A stretch of DNA of 64,000 nt from Bradyrhizobium tropiciagri (GTDB lineage: Bacteria; Pseudomonadota; Alphaproteobacteria; Rhizobiales; Xanthobacteraceae), in assembly GCF_018130545.1 (NCBI RefSeq), contig NZ_JAFCKF010000011.1:1-64000 (forward strand), given 5' to 3'. Shown one piece after another: positions 1 to 9,245 of this stretch (position 1 is its first letter; each line of letters starts with the position of its first letter). The notes under the pieces were generated by a model, which saw nothing but the letters and a program-made list of their open reading frames with translations, made no database searches and was not told the DNA's origin. Made by a program: the position numbers and the translations under genes.

Positions 1-1011
1 GAATCCCGCGTCTATGCCGAGGATCCGTTCCGCAACTTCCTGCCGTCGATCGGACGCCTGGTGAAGTATCGTCCGCCGGCCGAAGCCAGCCATGACGGCA
101 TCACCATCCGCAACGATACTGGCGTACAGGAGGGCGGCGAGATCTCGATCCATTACGATCCGATGATCGCCAAGCTCGTCACCCACGCGCCGTCGCGCGC
201 CGCGGCGATCGAGGCACAGGCGACTGCGCTCGACGCCTTCTATGTCGACGGCATCAGGCACAACATTCCGTTCCTGTCGGCGCTGATGAACCATCCGCGC
301 TGGCGCGAGGGCCGGCTCTCGACCGGCTTCATCGCCGAGGAATTCCCGAAAGGGTTTTCGGCGCGCGCGCCCGAAGGCGAGATCGCGCGGCGGCTCGCGG
401 CAGTGGGCGCTGCTATCGATCACGTGCTGGGCGAGCGCAAGCGGCAGATCTCCGGCCAGATGGGCGGCCGCGTCGTGCTGCGCGAGCGCCGCCGCGCGGT
501 ATGGCTCGATCGCACCGAGATCGCGCTGGACGTGGCGCGCGAGGCCGACGCCATCGCGGTGCGCTTCATCGGCGCCGACGGACTGCCTGGCAATCCGCAC
601 AATCTGGTGTCGAGCTGGGTGCCGGGCGAGCCGGTCTGGCAGGGCACCATCGACGGCAACTTCGTCGCCGTGCAGGTGCGGGCGATCAACAACGGCTTCC
701 GCCTCGCGCATCAGGGCTTTGAGGTCCCGGTCTATGTCTTCACCGAGACCGAGGCGACCTCGGCGCAGCTGATGCCGGTGGTCTCGGCGGCCGACACCGG
801 CAAGAAATTGCTGTGCCCGATGCCCGGGCTCGTGGTGTCGATCGCGGTCACCGAGGGGCAGGAGGTCAAGGCCGGCGAGACCTTGGCGGTCGTGGAAGCC
901 ATGAAGATGCAGAACGTGCTGCGCGCCGAGCGCGACGGCACGGTAAAGAAGATCCACGCCGCCGCCGGCGCCACGCTCGCGGTCGATGCGCTGATCCTGG
1001 AGTTCGCCTGA
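1..1011 (+). CDS. pccA: Acetyl/propionyl-CoA carboxylase biotin-carrying alpha subunit (3' part)
   Basis: The frame is open from base 1, so the gene starts upstream of the window. The first residues (ESRVYAEDP, NFLPSIGRL) are the end of a biotin carboxylase domain. A middle linker region follows, and then a biotinyl carrier domain whose attachment motif EAMKMQN lies about 37 residues from the C terminus. The lysine in AMKM would carry biotin. In this family the subunit carboxylates biotin with ATP and bicarbonate and hands the carboxyl group to a beta subunit, mostly with propionyl-CoA or similar acyl-CoAs as substrate. The long linker between BC and BCCP fits the PccA type rather than stand-alone AccC. 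The beta subunit is not in the window. The name is family-level; substrate specificity cannot be read from this part. Confidence 0.9.
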   Translation, partial: ESRVYAEDPFRNFLPSIGRLVKYRPPAEASHDGITIRNDTGVQEGGEISIHYDPMIAKLVTHAPSRAAAIEAQATALDAFYVDGIRHNIPFLSALMNHPRWREGRLSTGFIAEEFPKGFSARAPEGEIARRLAAVGAAIDHVLGERKRQISGQMGGRVVLRERRRAVWLDRTEIALDVAREADAIAVRFIGADGLPGNPHNLVSSWVPGEPVWQGTIDGNFVAVQVRAINNGFRLAHQGFEVPVYVFTETEATSAQLMPVVSAADTGKKLLCPMPGLVVSIAVTEGQEVKAGETLAVVEAMKMQNVLRAERDGTVKKIHAAAGATLAVDALILEFA

Positions 1012-1619
1012 CAATAGGGATCGCGATCTCCGCATTCTACCGTGAGGGGATGTCGGTTGACCCAAGTCGGGAAAAGGGCGGCCGCCCTCTTGTGCAACGA
1101 GCTGCGGGCGATCATCGTCGACCGATATCGCGCCCGCGTCTGACTTTCAGCCCGCACCACGTCAAGGCGAACTGTAGTTCCACGCGAGCATCCTGAAAGC
1201 CTTGTTATGCCACATGGGACGGCTCAAGAGCCGAGCTTGTTCGCAGATGCGCGATGCGCCGGTAGAGTCCAATAGCGGAAAAGTCGGTCATCGGATAACT
1301 CGCGAGCTGCGCAAGCGCTCAGCAGCGGCGGATCCACATGGATGATCAACGGACCGGCGCCAGGCAAATCGCAACCGGCGCAGGCGATGATACGCGCCGA
1401 ACGTTCTGCCGGGAAAATGACGCCATGAATCGTCTCTCGTCTTCGCATCGTTGGAAATCAAACAAGCCAGCCCCGATAGCCTGCAGCACAATATGCTGAT
1501 TGGCGATGCGCGCGGTGAAAACTTCGAACATTAATGCCGACCGGGGTGGCGCAAGTATCGTCAGACAATCGTGGCCGGAGGTCACGGATTGCCGGTGAGC
1601 TCGGAATTGAAAGCAAGGG
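1012..1619. other. Intergenic stretch without a supported gene
   Basis: About 600 bases separate the carboxylase from the VOC gene. Several overlapping open frames of 60-80 codons exist on the minus strand, but they sit in different frames, have no recognisable motif and no clear ribosome binding site. I see no RNA gene or strong hairpin here. Confidence 0.5.
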
Positions 1620-1979
1620 ATGAAGCTGAAGCACGTCTATCTTACTGCCCAGGAACCTGAAGCGTTGGCCGGCTTCTACGAAGGACTTGGACTGACGATC
1701 CGTTTCGCAGACGGCGCCAAATGGGTTCAATTCGCCGGAGAGAAGGCCGCCTTCTGCATCGCGGGCCTGGGAGAGTCGGCCTCCGAAGGGGCTCCGAACG
1801 CGGTCGTCGTGTTTGAAGTGGATGATCTGGAGCTGGCGCTCGATCGGGCTCGCGCCCTGGGAGCCGAGATTTTCGTCGAAGTGCGGGACATGGGAGCGCA
1901 TGGCCGTGTGGCTTGCTTGAAGGATCCGCAAAACAACACGATCCAGCTCTTTCAGGCGTCGAACAAGCAGGACGGCTAG
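1620..1979 (+). CDS. VOC (glyoxalase/bleomycin-resistance fold) family protein
   Basis: A 119-residue protein with the single-domain VOC layout: an N-terminal beta strand (MKLKHVYLTA), a FYEGLGL segment, a central EVDDLELALDRARALGA helix region, and a C-terminal KDPQNNTIQLFQ strand. The terminal glutamine position is where VOC enzymes usually carry a metal-binding Glu, so metal use is uncertain. Members are metal-dependent lyases, dioxygenases or isomerases; the substrate cannot be told. It precedes a flavin reductase gene by about 45 bases and may share its transcript. The ATG is chosen because the fold starts there, although the upstream AAGGG lies unusually close to it. Confidence 0.75.
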   Translation: MKLKHVYLTAQEPEALAGFYEGLGLTIRFADGAKWVQFAGEKAAFCIAGLGESASEGAPNAVVVFEVDDLELALDRARALGAEIFVEVRDMGAHGRVACLKDPQNNTIQLFQASNKQDG

Positions 1980-2024
1980 CCGGCTCCAGAGATTCGGTCT
2001 GAGTACTTGCGGGAACCTATCACC

Positions 2025-2552
2025 ATGAACTTCCGAGTGTCACCGATGCCAAACCAACAATCCCCGGTGTTCAGCAGTGCGGAGTTCCGGAGCGCAATGC
2101 GCAACGTGCCCGGCGCGGTATCTATCGTGACGACGGGCGTGCGGCCGGGCAGGCACGGTTTGACGTTGACGGCCGGGTGCTCGTTGTCAACCGAACCATC
2201 GAGCGTGCTCGTTTGCGTCAACAAGTCCGCCGGTGGCCACGACACAATAAAGCAGAGCGGATCATTCTGCTGGAACATTCTCGCGGCGGGTCACGCTGAG
2301 CTCGCAAAGAAGTTTGCCGGACAGGACGGAAGCAAGGGCGACATACGCTTTGCTGACGGTTTGTGGCGTCAACTTACGACAGGTTCGCCGAGCCTCATCG
2401 AGGCAATTTGCAGCTTCGACTGTCGCGTGTCCGGTTCGTACGATGCCGGCAGCCATACGGTCTTCGTCGGCGAGGTTGTTGCCCAAACAACCAACCTCGA
2501 TCGCGAGCCGCTTGTTTATGTAAACGGCGAATTCACCGTACCGAAGCGTTAG
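2025..2552 (+). CDS. Flavin reductase family protein (FMN-binding, two-component monooxygenase partner)
   Basis: The protein has the FMN-binding split-barrel pattern of NADH:flavin reductases: an N-terminal FRSAMRNVPGAVSIVTTG segment, a TLTAGCSLSTEPSSVLVCV core, and HDTIKQSGSFCWNIL followed by a strand-rich C-terminal half ending LVYVNGEF. Such enzymes supply reduced FMN or FAD to a separate monooxygenase. A luciferase-like monooxygenase lies about 5.5 kb downstream on the same strand, which makes a functional pairing plausible but unproven. The start is placed at ATG 2025. A second in-frame ATG at 2046 and a TTG at 2007 are alternatives. About 300 bases without a gene separate it from livH and probably hold the transporter promoter. 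Confidence 0.82.
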   Translation: MNFRVSPMPNQQSPVFSSAEFRSAMRNVPGAVSIVTTGVRPGRHGLTLTAGCSLSTEPSSVLVCVNKSAGGHDTIKQSGSFCWNILAAGHAELAKKFAGQDGSKGDIRFADGLWRQLTTGSPSLIEAICSFDCRVSGSYDAGSHTVFVGEVVAQTTNLDREPLVYVNGEFTVPKR

Positions 2553-2851
2553 AAGGTCCAGCGCATGGGCTGCCGAATGAGTGTCGCACTCAGTGAGAAT
2601 AGCGCCCGGACGCCGACCGCGAATGCGAAGCAAAGGCTCAGGACATAGGGTCCGGCGGCTAAGAGGATATCTGTCACAAACGCAGGAGAAATACCAATGC
2701 GGGGGACCATTTTCGCTGACCAGATCAGGTGCGAATTCAACGCCGGGTTGGTCTCGATAATATCCGAGTGCGGCCAGCCGCGGGTAGCAGCCTATCTGAC
2801 TGTTGCGGTGTCCAATACCCGACATTCGCTCGCGCCAGTCAGTGCTTGCTG

Positions 2852-3721
2852 ATGCTTTCGCTCTGGCTCAATGTTCTTGCGAGCGGCATTCTGCTCGGTC
2901 TCGTTTACGGCCTCGTCGCGTTGGGCCTGACCATCATATTTGGCGTCATGCGCGTCGTAAACTTTGCGCACGGCGAGATGGTCGTGTTCGGTGTCTACAT
3001 TGGCTACTGGACGGTTCGGCTGTGGAGCGTCCCAATCATCGTGGCGGCAGCAATCGCTGCGGTCGTGATGTTCGTCTTCGGATATCTGTTGGAAACGCTG
3101 ATCGTAAAGCGGTTCGTGAACCGGCCGCATCACTATCAATTCATTGTTTTCATCGGCCTGTCGTTGCTCTTTAGCGGAACCCTGTTGGTCGCGTTCGGGC
3201 CGGATCCGCGTCCAACTGCCTCGCAACTGTCGTTTCAGACCGTGTCTCTCGGCCTTGTGACGCTCGACCTGGCGAGAGTGCAGGCGGCAGCGACCGCCGG
3301 GCTGCTTATAGTTCTGCTCGGAGCGTATCTGAAGTTCTCCTCGTTCGGCCGCTCGCTGCGGGCGGCGGCGGACAATCGTTTGGGCGGCCTCATCGTTGGA
3401 CTGAACATTCCACGAGTCTATGCCGTTACCTTTGGCATCGGGGCAGCTTGCGCAGGGGTCGCCGGCGCCCTGATATCTCCCCTGTTCGACGCTCAACCAT
3501 ATCTCGCCGTCGATTTCACCCTCCTTGCTTTCGTGACGGTCATCGTGGGCGGGCTCGGCAGCTTTGGCGGAGCACTCCTCGGAGGTCTGATGATCGGCGT
3601 CGCCGAGGCAATCGCGGCGTTGATGTTCACGCCTTCGATGAAGACGGCGCTTCCTTACGCGCTCCTGATCATCATCCTTGTTTTCCGTCCGAGGGGGTTT
3701 TTTGGTGCAAAAGAAATTTGA
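2852..3721 (+). CDS. livH: Branched-chain-type ABC transporter permease (LivH family)
   Basis: This 289-residue hydrophobic protein has the LivH signature region LASGILLGLVYGLVALGL near its start, followed by NFAHGEM, which is highly typical of the family. Membrane segments run throughout, with the conserved VGGLGSFGGALLGG near the C terminus. It forms the membrane channel with LivM and imports amino acids or, often in soil alphaproteobacteria, aromatic or other carboxylic acids. The frame is open further upstream, but family similarity begins at ATG 2852, so I start there. The livM start overlaps its end. It belongs to the catabolic run reaching to 13.3 kb, so the cargo is probably the substrate of those enzymes. 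Confidence 0.88.
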   Translation: MLSLWLNVLASGILLGLVYGLVALGLTIIFGVMRVVNFAHGEMVVFGVYIGYWTVRLWSVPIIVAAAIAAVVMFVFGYLLETLIVKRFVNRPHHYQFIVFIGLSLLFSGTLLVAFGPDPRPTASQLSFQTVSLGLVTLDLARVQAAATAGLLIVLLGAYLKFSSFGRSLRAAADNRLGGLIVGLNIPRVYAVTFGIGAACAGVAGALISPLFDAQPYLAVDFTLLAFVTVIVGGLGSFGGALLGGLMIGVAEAIAALMFTPSMKTALPYALLIIILVFRPRGFFGAKEI

Positions 3722-4736
3722 CCGTGGGCTGGAAAGGACACGGTGGCTTGTCGGAATAATGGTCTTCGCTGTCCTGGGATTGGTCGGGATGCTGGCAAAC
3801 CCGTACGTCATCTCGCTGATGACGATCGTATTGTTGTTCACCTTCCTCGGACAGTCTTGGAACCTGATGCTTGGGATCGGCGGGCAGCTATCGATCGGTC
3901 ACGCCCTCTTTGTCGGGCTGGGAGCCTATTCCGTCGGTGTCCTCTACGTAAAGTACGGCATTTCGCCTTGGGTCGGGCTCTTGACTGGAATGATCCTCGC
4001 CGGATCCGTTGGCGCGTCGATCGCCTGGTTGAGCTTTCGGTTCCAGGTTCGCGGTATCTATTTCGCGCTGCTCACGATTGCCGCCGCCGAGTTCGCCAGG
4101 ATCATGTTCAGTGGCTGGGAGTTCGTGGGCGCAATGCAGGGATTGTTCTTTCCTGCGCCAACAGGCGGGATTGAGATCTCCATGCTTCGCGGCGATACCC
4201 GCTTCTACTACTTCGTCGCGCTTGCACTGGCGGCGTTGGGAATAATCGGAACCGAATTTATTTCACGATCCTACCTCGGATACGTATGGCGGGCGATGCG
4301 CGACGACGAATCGGCCGCACGCGCACTCGGCGTCCGGACCTTCCAGCACAAGATTCTCGTGATCTCGATATCGGCCGCAACGGCCGCCGCGGGCGGTGGC
4401 GTTCTGGCGCTCGTTCAAGGGTCGATATTCCCGGACTCGATCATGGGGATGGGGCTATCGGTAGACGTCCTGATAGGGCCCGTGGTCGGGGGGCTGGGGA
4501 CCACGTTCGGTCCGCTGGTCGGGTCGCTCGCCGCGATTCCGCTCAATCACTTGATGAGCGCGCTCGGCGACAGTCTTCGGATCCCGGGACTGAACAATAT
4601 TACCTACGGTGTTGTCCTGATCTCGGTCGTCTGGTTCCTGCCAGACGGCATCTGGCCGGCGATTGTGCGCCTTTGCAAAGCTATCCAGGCGCCACCCACG
4701 GCATGGCTGTGGCAGTCCCGAAAGGTCGAAGAATGA
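3705..4736 (+). CDS. livM: Branched-chain-type ABC transporter permease (LivM family)
   Basis: This 343-residue integral membrane protein has the LivM core: SWNLMLGIGGQLSIGHALF near residue 50, then GIYFALLTIAAAEF and SYLGYVWRAMRDDESAARALGV, a loop strongly conserved in LivM proteins. It partners LivH in the membrane. The start is GTG 3705, preceded by a GAGGGGG purine run at 3691-3697 and overlapping the end of livH by 17 bases, an arrangement suggesting translational coupling. The stop overlaps the livG ATG (ATGA). Cargo is not deducible from the sequence; the neighbouring acyl-CoA ligase suggests an organic acid. Confidence 0.88.
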   Translation: MQKKFDRGLERTRWLVGIMVFAVLGLVGMLANPYVISLMTIVLLFTFLGQSWNLMLGIGGQLSIGHALFVGLGAYSVGVLYVKYGISPWVGLLTGMILAGSVGASIAWLSFRFQVRGIYFALLTIAAAEFARIMFSGWEFVGAMQGLFFPAPTGGIEISMLRGDTRFYYFVALALAALGIIGTEFISRSYLGYVWRAMRDDESAARALGVRTFQHKILVISISAATAAAGGGVLALVQGSIFPDSIMGMGLSVDVLIGPVVGGLGTTFGPLVGSLAAIPLNHLMSALGDSLRIPGLNNITYGVVLISVVWFLPDGIWPAIVRLCKAIQAPPTAWLWQSRKVEE

Positions 4737-5458
4737 CAACTCTGCTCGAGGTCGAGAACCTGTCCCGATCGTTCGGAGGCTTGGTCGCGGTGAAGGATGT
4801 AAGCTTCTCACTTCGGGCCGGGCGGATCACAGCGCTGATTGGACCGAATGGAGCGGGAAAGACGACATGCTTCAACCTGGTCGCTGGTGCCCTGAAGCCG
4901 ACCAGCGGCCGGGTGCTGTTCGAAGGCCGCCAGATCGACAATTCGCCACCCGAGACTGTTTGCAGGATGGGTATCGCGCGAACATTTCAGATCGTGCGGC
5001 CGATGCGTGAGATGTCGGTGCTTGAGAATGCCATGATCGGAGCCTTCAGCTGGACCAGAAACGTAAGCGAGGCCAGATCGAAGGCGTACGAGTCTCTTGA
5101 AAGCGTTGGTCTGGCCGCCAAGGCCCATGCGAGGGCGGATCAATTAACGCTACCGGACCGGAAAATGCTGGAAACGGCCAAGGCGCTGTCGACCCGACCG
5201 AAATTGCTGTTGTTGGACGAGGTTATGGCGGGTCTGAGACCGACTGAAGCTGCGGGAATTGTAGACGTACTTCAGAGGCTTGCCGAAGGTGGATTGACGA
5301 TCCTCCTTGTCGAGCACGTGATGCGCATCGTGATGGAAGTGGCCTCGCGTGTGGTGGTGCTGCATCACGGCGCCAAGATCGCAGAGGGACCTCCCGAAGA
5401 GGTGGTTGCAGATCCGAAAGTCCTCGAGAGCTACTTGGGGGCGGGCTTCCATGCTTAG
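4733..5458 (+). CDS. livG: Branched-chain-type ABC transporter ATP-binding protein (LivG family)
   Basis: A 241-residue ABC ATPase with Walker A GPNGAGKTT, the LivG-type Q-loop region GIARTFQIVRP, the segment LTLPDRKMLETAKAL in place of a canonical LSGGQ signature, Walker B LLLLDEVMAGL and H-loop LLVEHVM. The C-terminal EVVADPKVLESYLGAGF is typical of the LivG branch. It energises uptake together with LivF. The missing textbook signature (LPDRKMLE instead of LSGGQQ) is a known variation in this sub-branch, often seen as LPYGRRLE. ATG 4733 overlaps the livM stop; the end overlaps livF by 8 bases. Confidence 0.88.
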   Translation: MTTLLEVENLSRSFGGLVAVKDVSFSLRAGRITALIGPNGAGKTTCFNLVAGALKPTSGRVLFEGRQIDNSPPETVCRMGIARTFQIVRPMREMSVLENAMIGAFSWTRNVSEARSKAYESLESVGLAAKAHARADQLTLPDRKMLETAKALSTRPKLLLLDEVMAGLRPTEAAGIVDVLQRLAEGGLTILLVEHVMRIVMEVASRVVVLHHGAKIAEGPPEEVVADPKVLESYLGAGFHA

Positions 5459-6170
5459 TGGTGCGCTTCTCACGATCGATGGACTTTGTGTCGCGTACGA
5501 TGGATCCTGCGCTCTGAACGGCGTCTCCTTGCAGATCCACAAAGGCGAATTGATCTGCGTCGTCGGCGCGAACGGCGCAGGGAAGACCTCACTCATCAGA
5601 TCAATCTCGGGCATTGTTCGATCCTCGAGCGGTGTCATCAAGATGAACGGTGTTGATATCACCGGGATGCCGCCATGGGAGATCTGCGAGCGCGGCATTG
5701 CCCAGGTCGCGGAAGGTCGGCAGATTTTCGGAAGTCTTTCTGTAGAGGAAAACCTGCTGCTCGGAGGGACGCTGAAGCGCGCGAAGGCCGGGCAGTCCGA
5801 AACGCTCGACTTCGTTTATCAATTGTTTGAGAAGCTTCGAGAGCGCCGGGGGCAATTGGCCGGTACGCTATCGGGCGGCGAGCAGCAGATGCTGGCTATC
5901 GGCCGTGCGATCATGTCGAAGCCGGAGGTCGTCATGTTTGACGAGCCTTCCATCGGGTTGTCGCCGGCTCTGACGGACGTCATGTTTGGTGTGGTGAAGT
6001 CCCTGCACGAGCAGGGAGCCACGGTCCTGCTGGTAGAGCAGAATGTGGCTAAATCGCTTGCGTTAGCCAATCGCGGCTACGTTCTGGAGAACGGCTCAAT
6101 CGTGCTCCACGGATCCAGCGACGAGTTGCTGGACAATCCCGAGATTCAGCGCGCTTATCTTGGATTGTAA
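5451..6170 (+). CDS. livF: Branched-chain-type ABC transporter ATP-binding protein (LivF family)
   Basis: A 239-residue ABC ATPase with Walker A GANGAGKTS, the LivF-specific RGIAQVAEGRQIFGSL region, signature LSGGEQQMLAIGRA, Walker B VVMFDEPSIGL and H-loop LLVEQN, ending in EIQRAYLGL as in other LivF proteins. With LivG it forms the nucleotide-binding pair. It starts inside the livG coding end, so translation is probably coupled. About 165 bases of non-coding DNA follow before the enoyl-CoA hydratase gene. Confidence 0.9.
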   Translation: MLSGALLTIDGLCVAYDGSCALNGVSLQIHKGELICVVGANGAGKTSLIRSISGIVRSSSGVIKMNGVDITGMPPWEICERGIAQVAEGRQIFGSLSVEENLLLGGTLKRAKAGQSETLDFVYQLFEKLRERRGQLAGTLSGGEQQMLAIGRAIMSKPEVVMFDEPSIGLSPALTDVMFGVVKSLHEQGATVLLVEQNVAKSLALANRGYVLENGSIVLHGSSDELLDNPEIQRAYLGL

Positions 6171-6335
6171 CGGTCCTGAATGGCGGGACTAGCCCCGTCA
6201 TCCGAAAAGGCGGCCGAGCGATCGCAGCAGAAGATGCCGCGAAATAGCCCGGGCACGACCATTTGTGTCGAGCCGCGGCGTCGGGGAAAGGGTGTACCGC
6301 AACCAATTCCACAAGGCCTCGCTTAGGCTGTTTCT

Positions 6336-7103
6336 ATGGAAGCCGATGACGCCCTTCTAATCGAACGCGACCGCGATGTGGTCACCATGACCATGAACAG
6401 GCCGCCGGCAAACGCACTGAATAACGTGCTTGTTGGCCGGCTACTGGACACGTTTCGCGCATTGTCTCGCGAGGCGTCGCCGCCGGGCATTGTCCTGACC
6501 GGCCAGGGCGAGCGCTTCTTCAGCGCGGGCGGAGACATAAAGGAGGTCGCGGGCATCGAAATATCACGGCCTCGGATGAGGAGCTTCCATGCGCTTCTTT
6601 GCGAGATGGAGAGATACCCCGGGCCCTTCGTGTGTGCCGTGCGTGGATACGCCGTCGGCGGGGCCTTGGAGTTTCTTCTTCACGCCGACTACGTCGTAGC
6701 GAACCAAGAATGCAAGATCGGGTTCCCGGAAATCAACCACGGCCTGTTGCCTGCAGCCAAGGGCATCCGGAAGGCAGTTCAGAAGCTTGGGCTTCGGGAG
6801 ACGCAGGCATTGCTGTACTGGGGCGACTTGACCGACGCCCAGAGGGCACTCCAAATTGGGGCGATCAACGAGATCGCAAGCACAGCGGAAGTAACGGTGA
6901 GGGCCGGGGAGGTATGCAAGTATCTTCGTGGAAAGGAGCGCAAGCTGTTTACGGCGATCAAGCGTTCGCTGAACCTGACAGGTCAAATGGACGATGCTGC
7001 GCTCGAGGCGGTGACGATTGAGGATCTCGCGGCCTATCTGGTAGACGATAGTTCGGCAGAGGCGCGGTCGCGTTTCCTGTCGAAACAGCCAAGGAAAGCG
7101 TGA
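6336..7103 (+). CDS. Enoyl-CoA hydratase/isomerase (crotonase) family protein
   Basis: A 255-residue crotonase-fold protein. The oxyanion-hole segment FFSAGGDIKEV lies near residue 60, and the second conserved block GYAVGGALEFLLHADYVVA is followed by IGFPEINHGLLPA, whose glutamate sits where hydratases carry a catalytic Glu. Members hydrate, isomerise or hydrolyse acyl-CoA esters. The next gene starts at the very next base after its stop, so both are almost certainly co-transcribed. It is one of two crotonase genes in this run, suggesting two steps on a CoA-bound intermediate. Confidence 0.85.
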   Translation: MEADDALLIERDRDVVTMTMNRPPANALNNVLVGRLLDTFRALSREASPPGIVLTGQGERFFSAGGDIKEVAGIEISRPRMRSFHALLCEMERYPGPFVCAVRGYAVGGALEFLLHADYVVANQECKIGFPEINHGLLPAAKGIRKAVQKLGLRETQALLYWGDLTDAQRALQIGAINEIASTAEVTVRAGEVCKYLRGKERKLFTAIKRSLNLTGQMDDAALEAVTIEDLAAYLVDDSSAEARSRFLSKQPRKA

Positions 7104-7886
7104 ATGGCCGCACCGGCATTGCCTGACGAGCTCCGTCTTGAACTGATGAGCTTCGAACAGGTATCGGCCGCCCTTGCTGCGGGGGCATCGACCGTCCTGA
7201 TACCCTGCGGAGCTGTGGAGCAACATGGACCGCACCTTCCGCTCTGCATGGATGCGGATCATGCAGACGCCATCGCGGCGAGGCTGGCACGGCATCTGGG
7301 ACGCACCCTGATCGCGCCCACCATCAAGGTCGGCTGTTCAGCCCATCATCTGGTCTTCCCGGGGACGATCTCCATTCGCCCGGAGACGTTCGAATCGATC
7401 TGCCTGGATTATTGCACAAGTCTTGCGAGGCACGGCTTCAGGCGCATCCTGCTGTTCTCGGGCCACATCGGGAATTTTCCCGCGCTCCGGGACATGCTTC
7501 CCCGGCTGAGGAGCGCCGTTCCGGTGGACGTCGAGATCGACGCGTACTGCGATGCAGTCGCCTGGATCGAGAGATGGCGAAGCGCCGTCGAGCAAGCGGG
7601 TGGTGACCCGAATGCTGTTGGAGGACATGCCGATATCGCGGAGACGTCGCTCATGATGTTGCTCCGCCCGGACAGCGTTCGGCTCGATCGGTTCGAGGTC
7701 GGGCATCTCGGCGCGCTAACCGAGGAGCAGCTTCAGGCAATGTGGAGAAACGGGATCAAGTCCGTCACCGCCAACGGCATCATCGGCAACCCGTTTGGCT
7801 CGACGGCCCGGATCGGCGAGCGATGTCTCGCGGCGATAGCAGATCTTCTGGCTGTCTCGTTTGGAATCCGAAGCAACGCTGTCTGA
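7104..7886 (+). CDS. Creatininase family amidohydrolase
   Basis: A 260-residue protein with creatininase-family metal motifs: PCGAVEQHGPHLPL near residue 36, MDADHADAIA just after, the SGHIGNF segment around residue 120, and GGHADIAETSLMM in the C-terminal third, where the usual motif is GHAGxxETS. Creatininases are Zn/Mn enzymes that open cyclic amides; other members act on formamides or lactams in cofactor and heterocycle metabolism. It abuts the preceding crotonase gene without a gap. The presence of a C-N hydrolase in a CoA/monooxygenase operon hints at a nitrogen-containing ring or amide substrate. That is inference only. Confidence 0.82.
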   Translation: MAAPALPDELRLELMSFEQVSAALAAGASTVLIPCGAVEQHGPHLPLCMDADHADAIAARLARHLGRTLIAPTIKVGCSAHHLVFPGTISIRPETFESICLDYCTSLARHGFRRILLFSGHIGNFPALRDMLPRLRSAVPVDVEIDAYCDAVAWIERWRSAVEQAGGDPNAVGGHADIAETSLMMLLRPDSVRLDRFEVGHLGALTEEQLQAMWRNGIKSVTANGIIGNPFGSTARIGERCLAAIADLLAVSFGIRSNAV

Positions 7887-8087
7887 ATCTCTCATGCTCC
7901 TCCGCGGATGAACGCCGAGAATGATTGTCGCGCCACGTTCAGAGGCGTTGGCTGCGAAAGGAGCAGGCGTCGACTGCTCACAGCACAAAATTTGGAAAGT
8001 CATGTAACTGCGGGGTGCATTCGAACAAAAATGTTGCCGCGCCCATGAAATGCTTCGCCATCTTGACACTCCATGAGGATCCAGAAG

Positions 8088-9218
8088 ATGGCACTTACGT
8101 TCGGGTTTTGGTCGGAGCAAGAAACCCAGGTCGGGCAGAGCTACGCCCGCCGACTCCATGAACTCGTAGACGAGGTGCGTCTGGCGGAAAAGGTCGGATT
8201 CGACTGCGTCGCACTTTCCGAGCAACACGTTGCACTCGGCGGTATCTCGAGCTCCGCGCCGGAGGTCGTCTACGGTTACCTTGCTGCCGTTACTTCGCGC
8301 GTGAAGCTGAGGTCAGCGGTGACGCTGATGCCCCAGAAGATCAATCATGCCTTGCGATCGGCGGAGCGATTGGCAGTAACCGACATCCTGTCGCACGGCC
8401 GCATGGAATTCTACGCTGGCCGGGCCAACACGACCATCGCCATGCGCGCCTTCAACGTTGATCCGAGCGAAACTCTCGCCCAGATGGAGGAGGGTATCGC
8501 GCTCCTGAAGAAATCGATGCGCGAAGATATCTTCACCTTCGAGGGCAAGTATTATCAGATCCCGCCGCGGATGCTGGTGCCGAAACCGATACAGAAGCCG
8601 CACCCGGTGATCGGCATCGCGGCGACCAGCGAGCGGAGCCACAGCTGGGCCGGATCCGAAGGCCTCGCCGTCATGAGCAACTGCATCTACCAGGGATGGG
8701 AGGTCCAGGAGAAACTTCTAAACACTTACCGTCGAGGCTGGAAACGTGACGAGCAAGGTCCGCTCGATCGGCCGCGCATCGGCATTCCGCTTTTCTTCGG
8801 CATCGGGTCAACCGATCAGAAAGCGAAGGACGATTACGCCGAGCCCCTCATGCACTATGCGAGGATTTCAACGGACGCCTATCCCCGTCTCGCGAAGCTT
8901 GCCGACGACTATGCGTATATGAGCGAGAGCGTGCCAGCCATGGAGCGAGCGGGAAAGGACTGGGACTACTTGCTCAACCACTCCGCGACAACGGTCTGCG
9001 GAAGCCCGGACACTGTCATTCGTCAGATCGAGAAGTTCCAGGCGATGGGCGTCGACGAGGTGCTTCTCCATCTCGACTCGGTCAATCACGAGAAAATCAT
9101 GGAAGCGATCGACATGTGTGGCCGCTATGTGATCCCCCACTTCAACGACAGAAACAATGTCGTCCGGCCTACGGAAGATATTCTCGGACAGATCCGCGCC
9201 ATGCGACCGCAAAAGTAA
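8088..9218 (+). CDS. LLM-class (luciferase-like) flavin-dependent monooxygenase
   Basis: The protein (about 376 residues) has the bacterial-luciferase barrel pattern: MALTFGFWSEQE at the N terminus, LAEKVGFDCVALSEQHV, a VKLRSAVTLMP strand, and LSHGRMEFYAGRANT, which corresponds to the conserved GRxxxGxGRG region. The C-terminal VCGSPDTVIRQIEKF is also typical. Such enzymes use reduced flavin from a separate reductase; the flavin reductase at 2025-2552 is the obvious candidate. An in-frame ATG at 8073 is an alternative start; I prefer 8088 because GGATCCAGAAG lies just upstream and the family begins at this methionine. The oxidised substrate is unknown. Confidence 0.85.
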   Translation: MALTFGFWSEQETQVGQSYARRLHELVDEVRLAEKVGFDCVALSEQHVALGGISSSAPEVVYGYLAAVTSRVKLRSAVTLMPQKINHALRSAERLAVTDILSHGRMEFYAGRANTTIAMRAFNVDPSETLAQMEEGIALLKKSMREDIFTFEGKYYQIPPRMLVPKPIQKPHPVIGIAATSERSHSWAGSEGLAVMSNCIYQGWEVQEKLLNTYRRGWKRDEQGPLDRPRIGIPLFFGIGSTDQKAKDDYAEPLMHYARISTDAYPRLAKLADDYAYMSESVPAMERAGKDWDYLLNHSATTVCGSPDTVIRQIEKFQAMGVDEVLLHLDSVNHEKIMEAIDMCGRYVIPHFNDRNNVVRPTEDILGQIRAMRPQK

Positions 9219-9245
9219 GCCAACCGGAACAAACGGAAGATAGCC

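Noticed and set aside
1224-1585. Minus-strand open frames that could encode a small protein of 60-80 residues
   Set aside because: They lie in three different frames, lack a ribosome site and show no recognisable motif; a frameshifted relic cannot be excluded but is not supported.
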